Assembly (NCBI GenBank): GCA_024707145.1
Contig: JANQAI010000008.1
Span: 660,137-724,136, forward strand
Reading direction: 5' to 3'
Origin: Magnetospirillum sp.
Lineage (GTDB): Bacteria > Pseudomonadota > Alphaproteobacteria > Rhodospirillales > Magnetospirillaceae
DNA length: 64,000 nucleotides
A program made the position numbers and the translations under genes. Shown piece by piece: positions 10,543 through 21,645 of this stretch. Every line of letters begins with the position of its first letter. The stretch's first letter is position 1. Below the pieces are notes generated by a model. That model was not told the origin of the DNA. It did not search any database and saw only the letters and a program-made list of their open reading frames with translations.

Positions 10543-10995
10543 ATGTCCACCGTTTCAGACCTGACCGCTCATACGGGTTACTGGCTGCGGATGGTTTCCA
10601 ATGCCGTGTCGCAGGATTTCGCCCGAAAAGTCTCGGACGAGGGAGTCACGGTGGCGGAATGGACCTTCATGCGCGCGCTTTACGATGCCAAGGCGATGGC
10701 CCCCTCGGCACTCGCCGAGAAAATGGGAATGACCAAGGGCGCAATCAGCAAGCTCGCTGACAGGCTTCTGGAGAAAGGGCTGCTCGCGCGCACCGACAAT
10801 CCCGATGACAAGCGGGCACACAGCCTGTCACTGACGGATGCAGGGCGGACGAAGGTGCCGGTCCTGGCGGCTCTCGCCGACATGAACGACGCGGAATATT
10901 TCGATGTCCTTACAAGGGAAGAGCACGAGACGCTCGACCGCATTCTGAAGGCCCTGGTCGAAAGGCGCGGGTTAAGAACGCCCCCCGTGGACTGA
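10543..10995 (+). CDS. MarR-family transcriptional regulator
   Basis: A 150-residue winged-helix dimer of the MarR family, which usually represses its own promoter and a neighbour until a small ligand binds. The recognition region reads SALAEKMGMTKGAISKLADRLLEKGLL, followed by the wing with NPDDKRAHSLSLTDAG; D-x-R in the wing is the family hallmark. Start chosen at the second ATG (10543), where AAGGA lies five bases upstream. The downstream DUF1398 gene begins 33 bases after its stop, so both probably form one unit. Codon choice is less biased to G/C in third position than in the neighbours, suggesting acquisition by transfer. Confidence 0.9.
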   Translation: MSTVSDLTAHTGYWLRMVSNAVSQDFARKVSDEGVTVAEWTFMRALYDAKAMAPSALAEKMGMTKGAISKLADRLLEKGLLARTDNPDDKRAHSLSLTDAGRTKVPVLAALADMNDAEYFDVLTREEHETLDRILKALVERRGLRTPPVD

Positions 10996-11028
10996 CCCGC
11001 CGGAACAAACGACAAAAGGATCTGCGCC

Positions 11029-11430
11029 ATGGACGCGGAACGGATTTCCATTGCCCAAACCTGCCTGCACGCTGCCCACGACGGCAGCCTCAGCTTTCCC
11101 GAAATAATCGGCCGGCTGATAGCCGCCGGGTTTGAAGGCTACTCGGTCGATTATCGCCGCAACACCCAGACCTGCTACTTGCCGGATGGCGACAGCGTGA
11201 CGCTGGATATGCCGCCGTCACCCGGAACCGTCTTGGCCGCGTTCGATCCCGCCGGGATCGAGGCACTGGTGCGCTGGGCACAGGCTAACGGCCCCGACTA
11301 TGACTACCCGGTCTTCTGCGAGAAGGTGAAGGCCGCCGGTTGCGCAGGCTACTTGGTCTCGTTCCTTGGTCGCCGGGTGGTCTATTACGGCCGCACCGCC
11401 GAAACCCACATCGAGCACTTTCCCAAGTGA
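11029..11430 (+). CDS. DUF1398 family protein (YbcV-like)
   Basis: A 133-residue soluble protein resembling DUF1398 (E. coli YbcV type): N-terminal amphipathic helices (CLHAAHDGSLSFPEIIGRLIAAGFEGYSVDYRR), a short beta segment TCYLPDGDSVTLDMP, and a C-terminal AGCAGYLVSFLGRRVVYYGR. The family has no known biochemical activity. AAAGGA lies ten bases before the ATG. It follows marR closely and is the likely regulated partner; ligand and process are unknown. Confidence 0.65.
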   Translation: MDAERISIAQTCLHAAHDGSLSFPEIIGRLIAAGFEGYSVDYRRNTQTCYLPDGDSVTLDMPPSPGTVLAAFDPAGIEALVRWAQANGPDYDYPVFCEKVKAAGCAGYLVSFLGRRVVYYGRTAETHIEHFPK

Positions 11431-11476
11431 TCTCATTCCCGACCAGGCTTTGGCTCCTGATGGCTGTCGGCAATGC

Positions 11477-12118
11477 CTAGAACACGCCCTCCAGCCCGGG
11501 CAGCGACTGCCGCAGGCCGTCCAGCACGAACTGGGCGGCCAGGGCCGCCAGGATGACGCCCAGCACCCGGCTGACCACGTGGGCGCCGGTCATGCCCAGC
11601 AGCCGCAACAGCCGCCCCGCCCCCAGCAGCGCCGCCAGCATGATCACCAGCACCAGGGCGAGCACCGCCAGCACCACCATCTGGTGGGCCGGATCGCCCT
11701 GGGCGCGCCCCATCATCAGCACTACCGAGGTCAGGGCCCCCGGCCCGGCGATGAGGGGAAAGGCCAGCGGGAAGACGGTGATGTCCTCGCGGCTGGCGGC
11801 CTCTTCCTCCTCCAGCGGCGTGGTGGAGCGCAGGCCGGACTGGCGGGCGAACACCATGTCGGTGGCCAGCAGGAACAGCAGGGCGCCGCCGGCCACACGG
11901 AAGGCCGGCAGGGTGATGCCCAGCATGGCCAGCAGCCACTCGCCACCCAGGGCGAAGGCCAGCAGCATCAGGCCGGCCAGTCCGGTGGCGCGCCAGGCCA
12001 TGGCGCGGCGGTGGGGCTCGGCGACGGTGCGGGTCATGGCGGCGAAAACCACCGCCGTGCCCGGAGGGTCCAGGATGACGAGGAAGGCGACGAAGGCGGT
12101 CAGGGCGAAGTCCAGCAT
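11477..12118 (-). CDS. MarC family (UPF0056) inner-membrane protein
   Basis: A 213-residue protein with about six hydrophobic helices and the MarC pattern: FVAFLVILDPPGTAVVFAAMT near the N-terminus, an internal acidic loop EEEEAASREDITVFPLAFPLIAGPGALTS, and a second half that echoes the first. Despite the name, MarC proteins have no proven role in multidrug resistance and their substrate is unknown. It ends 46 bases from the DUF1398 stop (convergent) and starts close to the stop of the gene at 12140, on the same strand, so it may be the second gene of that unit. Confidence 0.85.
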   Translation of the reverse strand: MLDFALTAFVAFLVILDPPGTAVVFAAMTRTVAEPHRRAMAWRATGLAGLMLLAFALGGEWLLAMLGITLPAFRVAGGALLFLLATDMVFARQSGLRSTTPLEEEEAASREDITVFPLAFPLIAGPGALTSVVLMMGRAQGDPAHQMVVLAVLALVLVIMLAALLGAGRLLRLLGMTGAHVVSRVLGVILAALAAQFVLDGLRQSLPGLEGVF

Positions 12119-12139
12119 GGCCGGATTATGCCCGCTCGC

Positions 12140-13229
12140 CTATTGCGCCGCCATGGCCCGCTGGCCGGGGCGCTGATTGGCGCGCGCCTCCAGCCCGGCC
12201 GCGCGGGCGCCGGCCGGCCGTGGCATGGTGGCCAGCACGCCTTCCACCGCCCGGCCCATGGAGCGCACGTCGGTGCGGGAATTGATGCCCTTGGCCTTGA
12301 GCTTGGCGGCGAAGGCGCCCACCGCCCCGGCGCTGCCCGGCTTGCCGAAGATCTGGCCGAAGCCGGCGCGGCCCAGGGTGCGGTAGCAGGTGCCCAGCAG
12401 CACCGCCGCCTGATAGAGCGACAGCCCCAGCGGGGCCAGCAGCTGCGAGCGGGTGGCGTCGCCCAGCTGGCAGAAAGCCGCGGTCAGGGCGCGCATGTCG
12501 CTCTCGTTCAGGTTGCCCAGGGTCTGGCGCACCTGCGGGTCGTTGAGGGTCTCCCACCAGAAATCCTCTTCCCGCGAGCGATTTTCGACGATCATCACCT
12601 CGGACTCGGGCATCACCTCGGATTTGGGCGGGGCCTGCCGGGTGGCGTTGGCATTGGCCGGCCGGGCCGGGGTCTCGGGCGGCGCCACCTCGGCGCGGGC
12701 CGCCGACCTGGACGCCACCGCGTCCACCTCGGCGGGAGTCTTGAGGTCCAGCAGCATGGGCCCCAGTTCGCGCGCCTTGGCCGGCGACAGGCCGGCATAG
12801 TGGGGCACTAGCGGCACCTGCCATTCGTGGATCAGGTATTCGTTCATGGCCTGGTACAGGCGGCCGGCCTTGCTTTTTCGGATCGTTGGGATCGCCGCCC
12901 AGGGTGGCGCGGAAGTGTTTCTTGGCGTGGGTGCGCACCACCATGGCGATGATGTCGTGCACCGAGCGGCCGCAGCGCAGGCGGACGAAATCGTCGCTGA
13001 CCGGACGCCCCTGGGCGTCCACCAGCAGGTGGGCGAAGGCGTCGCGCCGCTTGCGGAAGATGAGCATGAGGCCGTGCAGCAGGTCCGACGAGGACAGCAC
13101 GGTCTCGTAGAACTCGGCGCCGTCCATGGTGCCGAAGGTGGGGACGAGCGAGCGAAACACGGCCGCCACCGGGCCCTTGAGGGCGTCGGTGATCTGTCGC
13201 ACCGCCGTGTTGTGCTCCACCTCTTTCAC
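12140..13229 (-). CDS. Unrecognised 362-residue protein, frame broken once
   Basis: No family recognised. Start GTG 13229 with GAGGGG upstream. The frame breaks at about 12876-12880, where an A run of five should be four; removing one A joins NDPKKSK to AGRLYQAMNEYLIHEW. The N-terminal 150 residues are helical and well ordered (DALKGPVAAVFRSLVPTFG, LLHGLMLIFRKRRDAFAHLL, FVRLRCGRSVHDIIAMVVRT); a Pro/Ala-rich linker follows, then another helical block (LTAAFCQLGDATRSQLLAPL, AAVLLGTCYRTLGRAGFGQ) and a basic tail. No signal peptide or clear membrane segment. Alone upstream of marC. Confidence 0.7.
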
Positions 13230-13425
13230 GTCCGCAACCCCTCGGCCCCGTTGCCGCGACCGCCACTGCCCACCCCCATGGGCCCCTCAGTATCGCGCGA
13301 TCCCGGGACCGCCGCAAACGACGAGATGTGACGACTTCCCCCTCGAAAGGGGGGCTCGCAGCCGCGCGCGCCCTGCCCCACTTGCCTAGGCATCCCTCCG
13401 CCCACGCCCACGGGAGACCCCATCC

Positions 13426-15531
13426 ATGCCCGTCCCGCCCCGCGCCCGCATCTGGCCCGGCGCTCCCCATCCGTTGGGCGCGACCTGGGACGGAGCCGGC
13501 GCCAATTTCGCCCTGTTCTCGGCCCATGCGGAAAAGGTCGAGCTATGCCTGTTCGACGCCGCCGGCGAACGCGAGGTCGAGCGCATCCCCCTGCCGGAAT
13601 ACACCGACGAGGTCTGGCACGGCTATGTGCCGGACCTGCTGCCGGGGCGCCTGTACGGCTACCGGGTCTACGGGCCGTACCAACCGCAGGCCGGGCACCG
13701 CTTCAACGGCAACAAGCTGCTGCTGGACCCCTATGCCAAGTCGCTGCGCGGCGCGCTGCGCTGGTCGGACGCCCATTTCGCCTATCGCGTCGGCAACCCG
13801 CGCGAGGACCTGTCCTTCGACCGCCGCGACAATGCGCGCTTCATGCCCAAATGCGAGGTGGTGGACACCGCCTTCACCTGGGGTGACGAGCGGCGGCCCA
13901 ACACCCACTGGTCGCAGACGGTGATCTACGAGATGCATGTGCGCGGCGTGACCATGCTGCACGCCGAGATGCCCGAGCCCCGACGCGGCACCTTCGCCGG
14001 ACTGGCGTGGCCGGCGGTGGCTGAACACTTGCGGACGCTGGGCGTGACCGCGGTCGAATTGCTGCCGGTGCACGCCTTCATCGACGACCGCCCGCTGGTG
14101 GAGCGGGGCTTGCGCAATTACTGGGGCTACAACTCCATCGGCTTCTTCGCCCTGGAGCCCCGCTACCTGGCCACCGGCCGGCTGGCGGAGTTCAAGTCCC
14201 TGGTTCGGCGGTTCCACGATTCCGGCATCGAGATCATCCTGGACGTGGTCTACAACCACACCGCCGAAGGCAACCACCTGGGCCCCACCTTCAGCTTCAG
14301 GGGCATCGACAACGCCAGCTACTACAAGCTGGTGCCCGAGGACCCGCGCTATTACTGGGATTCCACCGGCTGCGGCAACACCCTGGACCTCAGCCACCCC
14401 CGCGTCCTGCAGTTGGTGCTGGATTCCCTGCGCTACTGGGTCACGGAAATGCACGTGGACGGCTTCCGCTTCGACCTCACCGCCAGCCTGGCGCGCGAAG
14501 GCCTCCATTACGACCCCGGCGCCGCCTTCTTCGACGCCATCCGCCAGGACCCGGTGCTGTCGAGCGTCAAACTGATCGCCGAGCCCTGGGACCTGGGCCA
14601 TGGCGGCTACCAGGTGGGGGGCTTCCCGCCCGGCTGGTCGGAATGGAACGGCCGCTACCGCGACGCGGTCCGCCGCTACTGGAAGGGCGACGGCTGCCAG
14701 CTGCCGGAACTGGCCTCGCGCCTGACCGGTTCGGCCGACCTGTTCGGCCATCGCGGCCGGCGCCCCTATTCCAGCATCAACTTCATCACCGCCCATGACG
14801 GCTTCACCCTGGCCGACCTGGTCTCATACAGCGACAAGCACAACGAGGCCAACGGCGAGGACAACCGCGACGGCACCAATGACAACAATTCCTGGAATTG
14901 CGGCGCCGAGGGGGAAACAAAGGATTCCGACATCCTGGACCTGCGGCGCCGCCAGCAGCGCAACATGCTGGCCACGCTGATCCTCAGCCAGGGCGTGCCC
15001 ATGCTGCTGGCGGGCGACGAGATGGGCAACTCGCAGGGCGGCAACAACAACGCCTATTGCCAGGACAATCCCATCGCCTGGCTGGATTGGGAGCAGGCGG
15101 ACGAGGACCTGATCGCCTTTACCCGCCGGCTGATCTCCATCCGCCGCCACCACCCGGTGTTCCACCGCCGCCGTTTTTTCCGCGGCCATTTCGAGCAGGG
15201 CGCCGACGTGGTCTGGCTGAAGCCCGACGGCAGCGAAATGACGGAAGCGGACTGGGCCTTCGCCGAGGCGCGCACGCTGGGCATGCTGTTCACCGGCGAC
15301 ACCGGCGACTTCTACTACACCACCGAGGGCGGCCTGCCCCAGCGCGACATGCCCTTCCTGCTGCTGCTGAACTCGTTCTGGCAGCCCGTGCCGTTCGCCC
15401 TGCCGGGCACCGACCGCCGCTGGGAGGTATGGATCGACACCTACGAGCCCATGCGCCAGAGCGCGGTGCACGAATCCGGCCAGGACTATCCCCTGGACGC
15501 CCGCTCGCTGGCGCTGCTGGTCAGGGTTTAG
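13426..15531 (+). CDS. glgX: Glycogen debranching enzyme (isoamylase type)
   Basis: Hydrolyses alpha-1,6 branches of glycogen after phosphorylase trimming. The 701-residue GH13 protein has an N-terminal CBM48-like domain (PLGATWDGAGANFALFSAHA), then the barrel with VVYNHTAEGN (region I), the nucleophile in DGFRFDLT, the acid/base in AEPWD, and NFITAHDGFTLADLV (region IV). Length and motifs match GlgX/TreX. The start was taken at MPVPPRARIWPGAPHPLG, the usual N-terminus. No other glycogen gene is adjacent, but pgm near base 2-3.6 kb makes the glucose 1-phosphate that glycogen synthesis uses. Its 3' end overlaps a convergent gene by 11 bases. Confidence 0.95.
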   Translation: MPVPPRARIWPGAPHPLGATWDGAGANFALFSAHAEKVELCLFDAAGEREVERIPLPEYTDEVWHGYVPDLLPGRLYGYRVYGPYQPQAGHRFNGNKLLLDPYAKSLRGALRWSDAHFAYRVGNPREDLSFDRRDNARFMPKCEVVDTAFTWGDERRPNTHWSQTVIYEMHVRGVTMLHAEMPEPRRGTFAGLAWPAVAEHLRTLGVTAVELLPVHAFIDDRPLVERGLRNYWGYNSIGFFALEPRYLATGRLAEFKSLVRRFHDSGIEIILDVVYNHTAEGNHLGPTFSFRGIDNASYYKLVPEDPRYYWDSTGCGNTLDLSHPRVLQLVLDSLRYWVTEMHVDGFRFDLTASLAREGLHYDPGAAFFDAIRQDPVLSSVKLIAEPWDLGHGGYQVGGFPPGWSEWNGRYRDAVRRYWKGDGCQLPELASRLTGSADLFGHRGRRPYSSINFITAHDGFTLADLVSYSDKHNEANGEDNRDGTNDNNSWNCGAEGETKDSDILDLRRRQQRNMLATLILSQGVPMLLAGDEMGNSQGGNNNAYCQDNPIAWLDWEQADEDLIAFTRRLISIRRHHPVFHRRRFFRGHFEQGADVVWLKPDGSEMTEADWAFAEARTLGMLFTGDTGDFYYTTEGGLPQRDMPFLLLLNSFWQPVPFALPGTDRRWEVWIDTYEPMRQSAVHESGQDYPLDARSLALLVRV

Positions 15532-16186
15532 GCTGCCTGCCGGGAGCATCGGGCGCGAACCACCAATTGGCCCAGGAGCGCAAGACGCCCACGCCCATCA
15601 GCCACCAGGCGAAGAAGATGGGCTGGTAGATCACGCCGCCGCCGTCGGAAAGGTTGCGGGTCGATGCCCCGAAACCGAAGCCGCTGACCAATATGACGGT
15701 GGACAGCGCGAAGATGGCCGCCCCCAGGAACAGCAGCACCATGGGGTCGAAATAGCGGCCGTCCCGCCCCCAGCGCTTTTCCTCGGGCACTTGGCGCCAC
15801 CACAGCACGATGGCCGCCGCCGTCGGCAGGGCGCACAGCCAGGCGGCGGCGATCCCCAGGCGAACGGCGGGAAAACGGTGCGCCAGCCCCTGCTGGGTCA
15901 GCCGCGCCAGGGCCTTGCCGTCGGCCGCCGTCAGCGACAGCACCCGCCGGGCGGCGGGAGCGACGGCATCGAACGCCGCCACGGCGAAGCCGGGACGCAG
16001 ATAGCCGATCACCCACAGGACCGACGGCAGCAGACAGGCCGCCGCCAGGATCGCCGCCAGGGCACGGCGGTCCAGCCCCCGCCATCGCCTCCAATGGGAC
16101 CACAGGCCGAGAGCCGCGAACAGCCCGGCGCCGGCCATGCCCAGCCACACATAGCCGAGGAAGGCGGCGATGGCGATAGCGACCAC
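15521..16186 (-). CDS. Integral membrane protein of unknown function
   Basis: A 221-residue protein with five or so hydrophobic helices: residues about 2-27, 42-63, 108-127, 148-166 and 185-203. No family was recognised. GTG start with GAGG upstream. It begins ten bases after the chemoreceptor stop codon on the same strand, so the two are likely co-transcribed. Its 3' end overlaps that of glgX by 11 bases. Confidence 0.65.
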   Translation of the reverse strand: MVAIAIAAFLGYVWLGMAGAGLFAALGLWSHWRRWRGLDRRALAAILAAACLLPSVLWVIGYLRPGFAVAAFDAVAPAARRVLSLTAADGKALARLTQQGLAHRFPAVRLGIAAAWLCALPTAAAIVLWWRQVPEEKRWGRDGRYFDPMVLLFLGAAIFALSTVILVSGFGFGASTRNLSDGGGVIYQPIFFAWWLMGVGVLRSWANWWFAPDAPGRQPKP

Positions 16187-16196
16187 GGGATCATCC

Positions 16197-17883
16197 TCAG
16201 CCGGCGCGGATGTCGGCCAGGAAGTGGTTCACTTCCGCCTCCAGGGTCGAGGCGTTGCCCGACAGGGCCTTGGATTCCGTCTGCACGGCGCTCGAGGAGT
16301 CGCGGGTGCGGCCGACCAGCGCCGCCATGTCGGCGACGGCCGTGGTGACCTCGCGGGTACCGTTGGCGGCCTCCACCAGATTGCGGGCGATGTCGCTGGT
16401 GGCGGCCGATTGCTGGCGCACCGCCGAGGCGATGTCGTTGGCGATGCCGTTCATGCGGCCGATGACCTGGCTGATGGCGGCGATGGCGACGGCCACGTCG
16501 CGGCTGCTGGCCTGGACCGAGGCGATCTGGCCGGTAATCTCCTCGGTGGCCTTGGCGGTCTGGTTGGCGAGGCTTTTGACCTCGTTGGCGACCACGGCGA
16601 AGCCCTTGCCGGCCTCGCCCGCCCGTGCCGCCTCGATGGTGGCGTTCAAGGCCAGCAGGTTGGTCTGGCTGGCGATGTCGGTGATCAGGCCGACCACCGC
16701 GTCGATGCGGCCAGCCGCCTCGTCCAACTGGCTGGCGATGGCCTGGACCCGTTCCGCCTCGCCCACCGCCTGGCGCGAGATGGACGAGGATTCGTCCACT
16801 TGGCGGCCGATCTCCGCCACCGAAGCCGACAGCTCCTCGGTGGCCGAGGCCACGGTCTGCACGTTCTCGGCGGTCTGCTGGGCGGCACCGGCCAGACCGG
16901 CGGCGCACTGGCCGGACTGGTCGGAAACGGCGGTCATGGCGTCGGATGTCTGCGTCAGCCGCGCCGCCGTCTCGGCCACCCGTGCCACCACCTGGCTGAC
17001 GCCCAGTTCGAAGGCGCGCGCCATCTCTTCCCGATGCTGGCGCAATTCGGCGGCGTTGCGCGCCTCGGCCTCGGCCTGGGCCGCCTGCATCTGGTCGGCG
17101 CGCAGCAGCGCCTGGCGGAAGACGTCCAGGGTGCGCGCCATCTCGCCGATCTCGTCGCGGGCGTCGCGGTGTGGCGCCTCGACCGTGTGGTCGCCCTCGG
17201 CCATGCGGCCCATGACCCGGGTCAGGGCGGTGATGGGAACCACCACGCCGCGGCCGATCCACCACGACATCAGCGACAGCGCCGCCGCCGCCAGCGCGAA
17301 GGTGATCAGGGTGAAGCGCAGGGTCCCGGCCTGCTGCGCGGCATTGTCGGCGAGGGCGTCGTTCAACTCCGCCTTCAGCCGGGTGCGCAGGAAGGCCGCC
17401 GACTTGCCCAGGCTCCTCGCTGGCGCCGTCGATGGCGTCGTCCAGGCCGGCGAACACCTCGTCGTCGGCGCCGCCTTCCACCGCGCGGCGCAGGTCGCCG
17501 GCCACCAGCCCGGTCAGCCGCGCCACCCCGGCGCGGATGGAGTCCAGTTCCTGGCGCTCGTCGGCGCTGTCGGCCAGCCCATCGAGCTTGCCCACCGCCT
17601 CGCCCAGGGCGCGGGTGAGCCCGGCCATCTCCTCCAGCCGCTGGGGAGAAATCCGCCGCTCGCCGCGATCGACGATGATGTCCATGGCCAGCAGCGACAT
17701 GGACAGGCGGTCGCGGTCGAATTCGGCCAGCAGGTCGGCATCCTCGAAGCGGGCATGGGCCGCCTGCACCGATGCCTTGACCCCGGCATTGGAATACAGC
17801 CCCGCCCCCGCCAGCAGCGACAGGGTGACCAGGGCGAAGGCCCACAACAGGATATGGCGCATCTTGATGGTGGTGGTCATCAT
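16197..17883 (-). CDS. Methyl-accepting chemotaxis protein, frame broken once
   Basis: Membrane chemoreceptor that controls the CheA kinase. Restored length is 561 residues: first membrane helix at about 9-29, a periplasmic helical sensor domain of about 150 residues (four-helix-bundle type), a second membrane helix ([19 protein letters not shown]), a HAMP domain ([20 protein letters not shown]), then the signalling domain with the conserved hairpin tip region [20 protein letters not shown]. No C-terminal CheR pentapeptide. The frame breaks at about 17409-17413 (GAGGAGCCTGG); removing one base joins both parts. Ligand unknown. A small membrane protein gene follows at once. Confidence 0.85.
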
Positions 17884-18095
17884 CGTCGGACAATCCCCCC
17901 TGGGCGGCAGGCATCGCGCCGCCTCATCATATGCGAACCACCAGCCCGGGAACTATGGGCGCGAAGGGCCGTGCGCATCAAGCCACCGCACGGCGTTACC
18001 AGAGGGAGAGAGAACCGCTCCCGCCACCGCGCAAGGTAGCAGGACGGAACCCGCCCTGTCGATGGCGCCTGGAAAAACACACAGCCGCCGCAGGG

Positions 18096-18232
18096 TTGAC
18101 TTTTGCGGGGGCCAAGCCCCACTCTCCTGCATTCACCGAAGGGGAGCCCCGGGCGCGGGGCTGAGAGGCCGGAGCTGTTCCCCCGGCGACCCTTGGAACC
18201 TGATCCGGGTCATGCCGGCGAAGGGATCGGAA
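18096..18232 (+). promoter_or_regulatory. TPP riboswitch (THI element) and likely thiC promoter
   Basis: The thiC leader carries the thiamine pyrophosphate aptamer at about 18137-18232: GGGGAGCCCC, the sensor CTGAGAGG, ACCCTTGGAACCTGATCCGG and GTCATGCCGGCGAAGGGA, all in the order of the THI box. It controls thiC by TPP level. A -35-like TTGACT at 18096-18101 sits about 40 bases upstream; the -10 is unclear. The remainder of the 403-base gap (17884-18095) shows nothing I can identify. Confidence 0.93.
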
Positions 18233-18271
18233 ACCGCTTTTCCGCACCCGCCGGCCTGTCACCCGCCATAA

Positions 18272-20128
<1,857 letters not shown>

Positions 20129-20138
20129 ACGGTATTCC

Positions 20139-20268
20139 CCTCTCCCGTTCCACGGGAGAGGGTGGCCGAAGGCCGGGTGAGGGAGCCGGAAACGAGGTTC
20201 TTCTCGGCTCCCTCACCCTCCCATCTGCGATGGGCCCCTCCCTCTCCCGCCGGGCGAGAGAGGGGTTT
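20139..20268. repeat. GGGAGAGGG-type inverted intergenic repeat
   Basis: Fills the gap after thiC. CCCCTCTCCCG and its complement occur in several inverted copies (20136-20162 and 20238-20265), with GTGAGGGAGCCG and CGGCTCCCTCACC as inner arms. Shorter relatives lie at 20817-20842 and 1904-1926. These are typical GC-rich intergenic palindromes; they may also end transcription from both sides. Confidence 0.6.
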
Positions 20269-20753
20269 TAGTGCATCACCTGCAACGGTCCGTGGGGCGG
20301 CGGCGCGTCCGCCGCCATGGCGGCACGGATGGCGGCTTTCATGCCGTCGGACAGGGCGGCGGCCTCGTCCAGGCCGTCGATGACGAGGAAGGTGGTGCCG
20401 TCCCCGTCCTTCAGCAGGCGGGGCCGCATGCCGGCGGCGCGCAGCATATCCAGCACGGCGCCGCGGTCGGACAGGGCGGCGATCACCGCCTCGGTCAGCG
20501 GATGGCCGGGCTGGCGCGGCAGCAGGTCGAAATAGAGCCGGCCGATGGTGGCCGCGTCGGCGACGGCGACGTGGCGCAGGATGGCCTCGGCGCGGGCCAC
20601 CACCGCCACCATCCTGCGGGCGGAGCGGACGCGGCCGGCCGCGGCGGCCAGCGCGGCGCACAGGCCATCCAGGCGTTCGCGCCAGTCCTCCTGCCGCAAC
20701 ACGATGGAAGCCAGTTTGCGGGCCAGGCCTTCGACACTTTCCGCTGAACTCAT
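20268..20753 (-). CDS. Hypothetical protein, 161 residues
   Basis: Not recognised. Start ATG 20753 has GGAGGA upstream (MSSAESVEGLARKLASIVLRQ). The protein is soluble and mostly helical with a basic centre (GRVRSARRMVAVVARAEAIL), then a more globular part including KDGDGTTFLVIDGLDEAAALSD. No signal peptide. Convergent with thiC; the next gene upstream on the same strand is another small unknown protein 88 bases away, and a GGGAGAGGG hairpin lies between them. Confidence 0.55.
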   Translation of the reverse strand: MSSAESVEGLARKLASIVLRQEDWRERLDGLCAALAAAAGRVRSARRMVAVVARAEAILRHVAVADAATIGRLYFDLLPRQPGHPLTEAVIAALSDRGAVLDMLRAAGMRPRLLKDGDGTTFLVIDGLDEAAALSDGMKAAIRAAMAADAPPPHGPLQVMH

Positions 20754-20841
20754 GCCGGTCCTCCGTTCATCACGGCTGATACGGCGCGGCGAAGGCGTCC
20801 AGGCGGGCAAAAGTCCCCTCTCCCGCTTGCGGGAGAGGGGA

Positions 20842-21093
20842 CTAGGACCGTTCGATGCCGATGCGCTCGGCGTAGCGGTCTATGGCGTCGGGAACATCCT
20901 CGCGCCAACGGTGCAGCGCGGCGCTGCCGTCGCCCTGCCAGAACCGGCGCAGCGACGCCCAGGCCAGGGCGCTGGCCAGCACGTACAGGTCGTCATGATC
21001 GACGCTGCCGAGCTTCCTGGTGCGCAGCCCCGCCTCCTCGGCGATGGCCGCGCCGAGGGTCAGAATGGAGTCCATATGCTTACGTTCAGGCAT
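20842..21093 (-). CDS. Hypothetical protein, 83 residues
   Basis: Not recognised. Start chosen at 21093 (MPERKHMDSILTLGAAIAEE), where GGGAGAGG stands eight bases upstream; an earlier ATG at 21111 overlaps that site. The protein is small, acidic-helical, with SVDHDDLYVLASALAWASLRRFW in the middle. It is divergent from the XRE regulator gene, so the regulator may control it through the shared 135-base spacer. Confidence 0.5.
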   Translation of the reverse strand: MPERKHMDSILTLGAAIAEEAGLRTRKLGSVDHDDLYVLASALAWASLRRFWQGDGSAALHRWREDVPDAIDRYAERIGIERS

Positions 21094-21162
21094 CGGTCGA
21101 ACCTCTCCCATGATGCCATGCGGACGGTTGCGTCCGACGCGGCAGTCGCCATTATTAAGTAA

Positions 21163-21182
21163 AACGACGCTATATTGTCGTT
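21163..21182. promoter_or_regulatory. Inverted repeat, candidate operator of the XRE regulator
   Basis: AACGAC (21163-21168) and GTCGTT (21177-21182) flank an eight-base AT-rich spacer containing TATATT, a -10-like box. It lies 47 bases before the XRE start, between two divergent genes. Such placement is typical of an autoregulated HTH repressor. Confidence 0.45.
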
Positions 21183-21228
21183 CTTTGAGTTCGTGGTCAA
21201 GGGCACGGCGACCACTGAGACTGCACCT

Positions 21229-21579
21229 ATGCAGCCCGATCGCCTCAAGACTGTGATTTCAACCAATGTCAGGCGCCTGCGCGACAAGCGGGGCATGACT
21301 CAGGAACAGTTGGCCGAGGCCATCGAGAAATCTCCTGAGGCGATTTCCATGTTCGAGCGCGGACGAACCACTCCGGCGTTGGAAACCTTGGCGTTGATCG
21401 CCACGGCGCTTGGCTGTTCGCTGATGGACATGCTTTCGGAAGATGCCCTTCCCCTGTCCGACCACCGCGCCGACCTGCTGCGGCAGGCCGAGGTGAGCCT
21501 TGCCGGTTTCAGCGACGATCAACTGGAGATGGCCGTGAAGCTGCTGGCGGTCCTGCGCGAGGGCTTGGGACGCGGCTAG
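21229..21579 (+). CDS. XRE-family helix-turn-helix regulator
   Basis: A 116-residue protein with an N-terminal Cro/C1-type HTH: ISTNVRRLRDKRGMTQEQLAEAIEKSPEAISMFERGRTTPALETLALIATAL, followed by a helical tail (LLRQAEVSLAGFSDDQLEMAVKLLAVLREGL) that may dimerise. The start at 21229 (MQPDRLKTVIS) is preferred, since the upstream 18 codons would run through the operator-like repeat; its ribosome site is weak. Probably represses itself and perhaps the divergent 83-residue gene. Targets unknown. Confidence 0.85.
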   Translation: MQPDRLKTVISTNVRRLRDKRGMTQEQLAEAIEKSPEAISMFERGRTTPALETLALIATALGCSLMDMLSEDALPLSDHRADLLRQAEVSLAGFSDDQLEMAVKLLAVLREGLGRG

Positions 21580-21645
21580 AATTTGCCCAGTTCAGGCCGA
21601 GTCGCTTTTTGAGCTTTCGCGGAAAGTGCCCACGCCCAGAAGCCG

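Noticed and set aside
10543..11430. MarR-DUF1398 as a toxin-antitoxin pair
   Set aside because: MarR proteins are not typical antitoxins, and the DUF1398 protein has no toxin motif.
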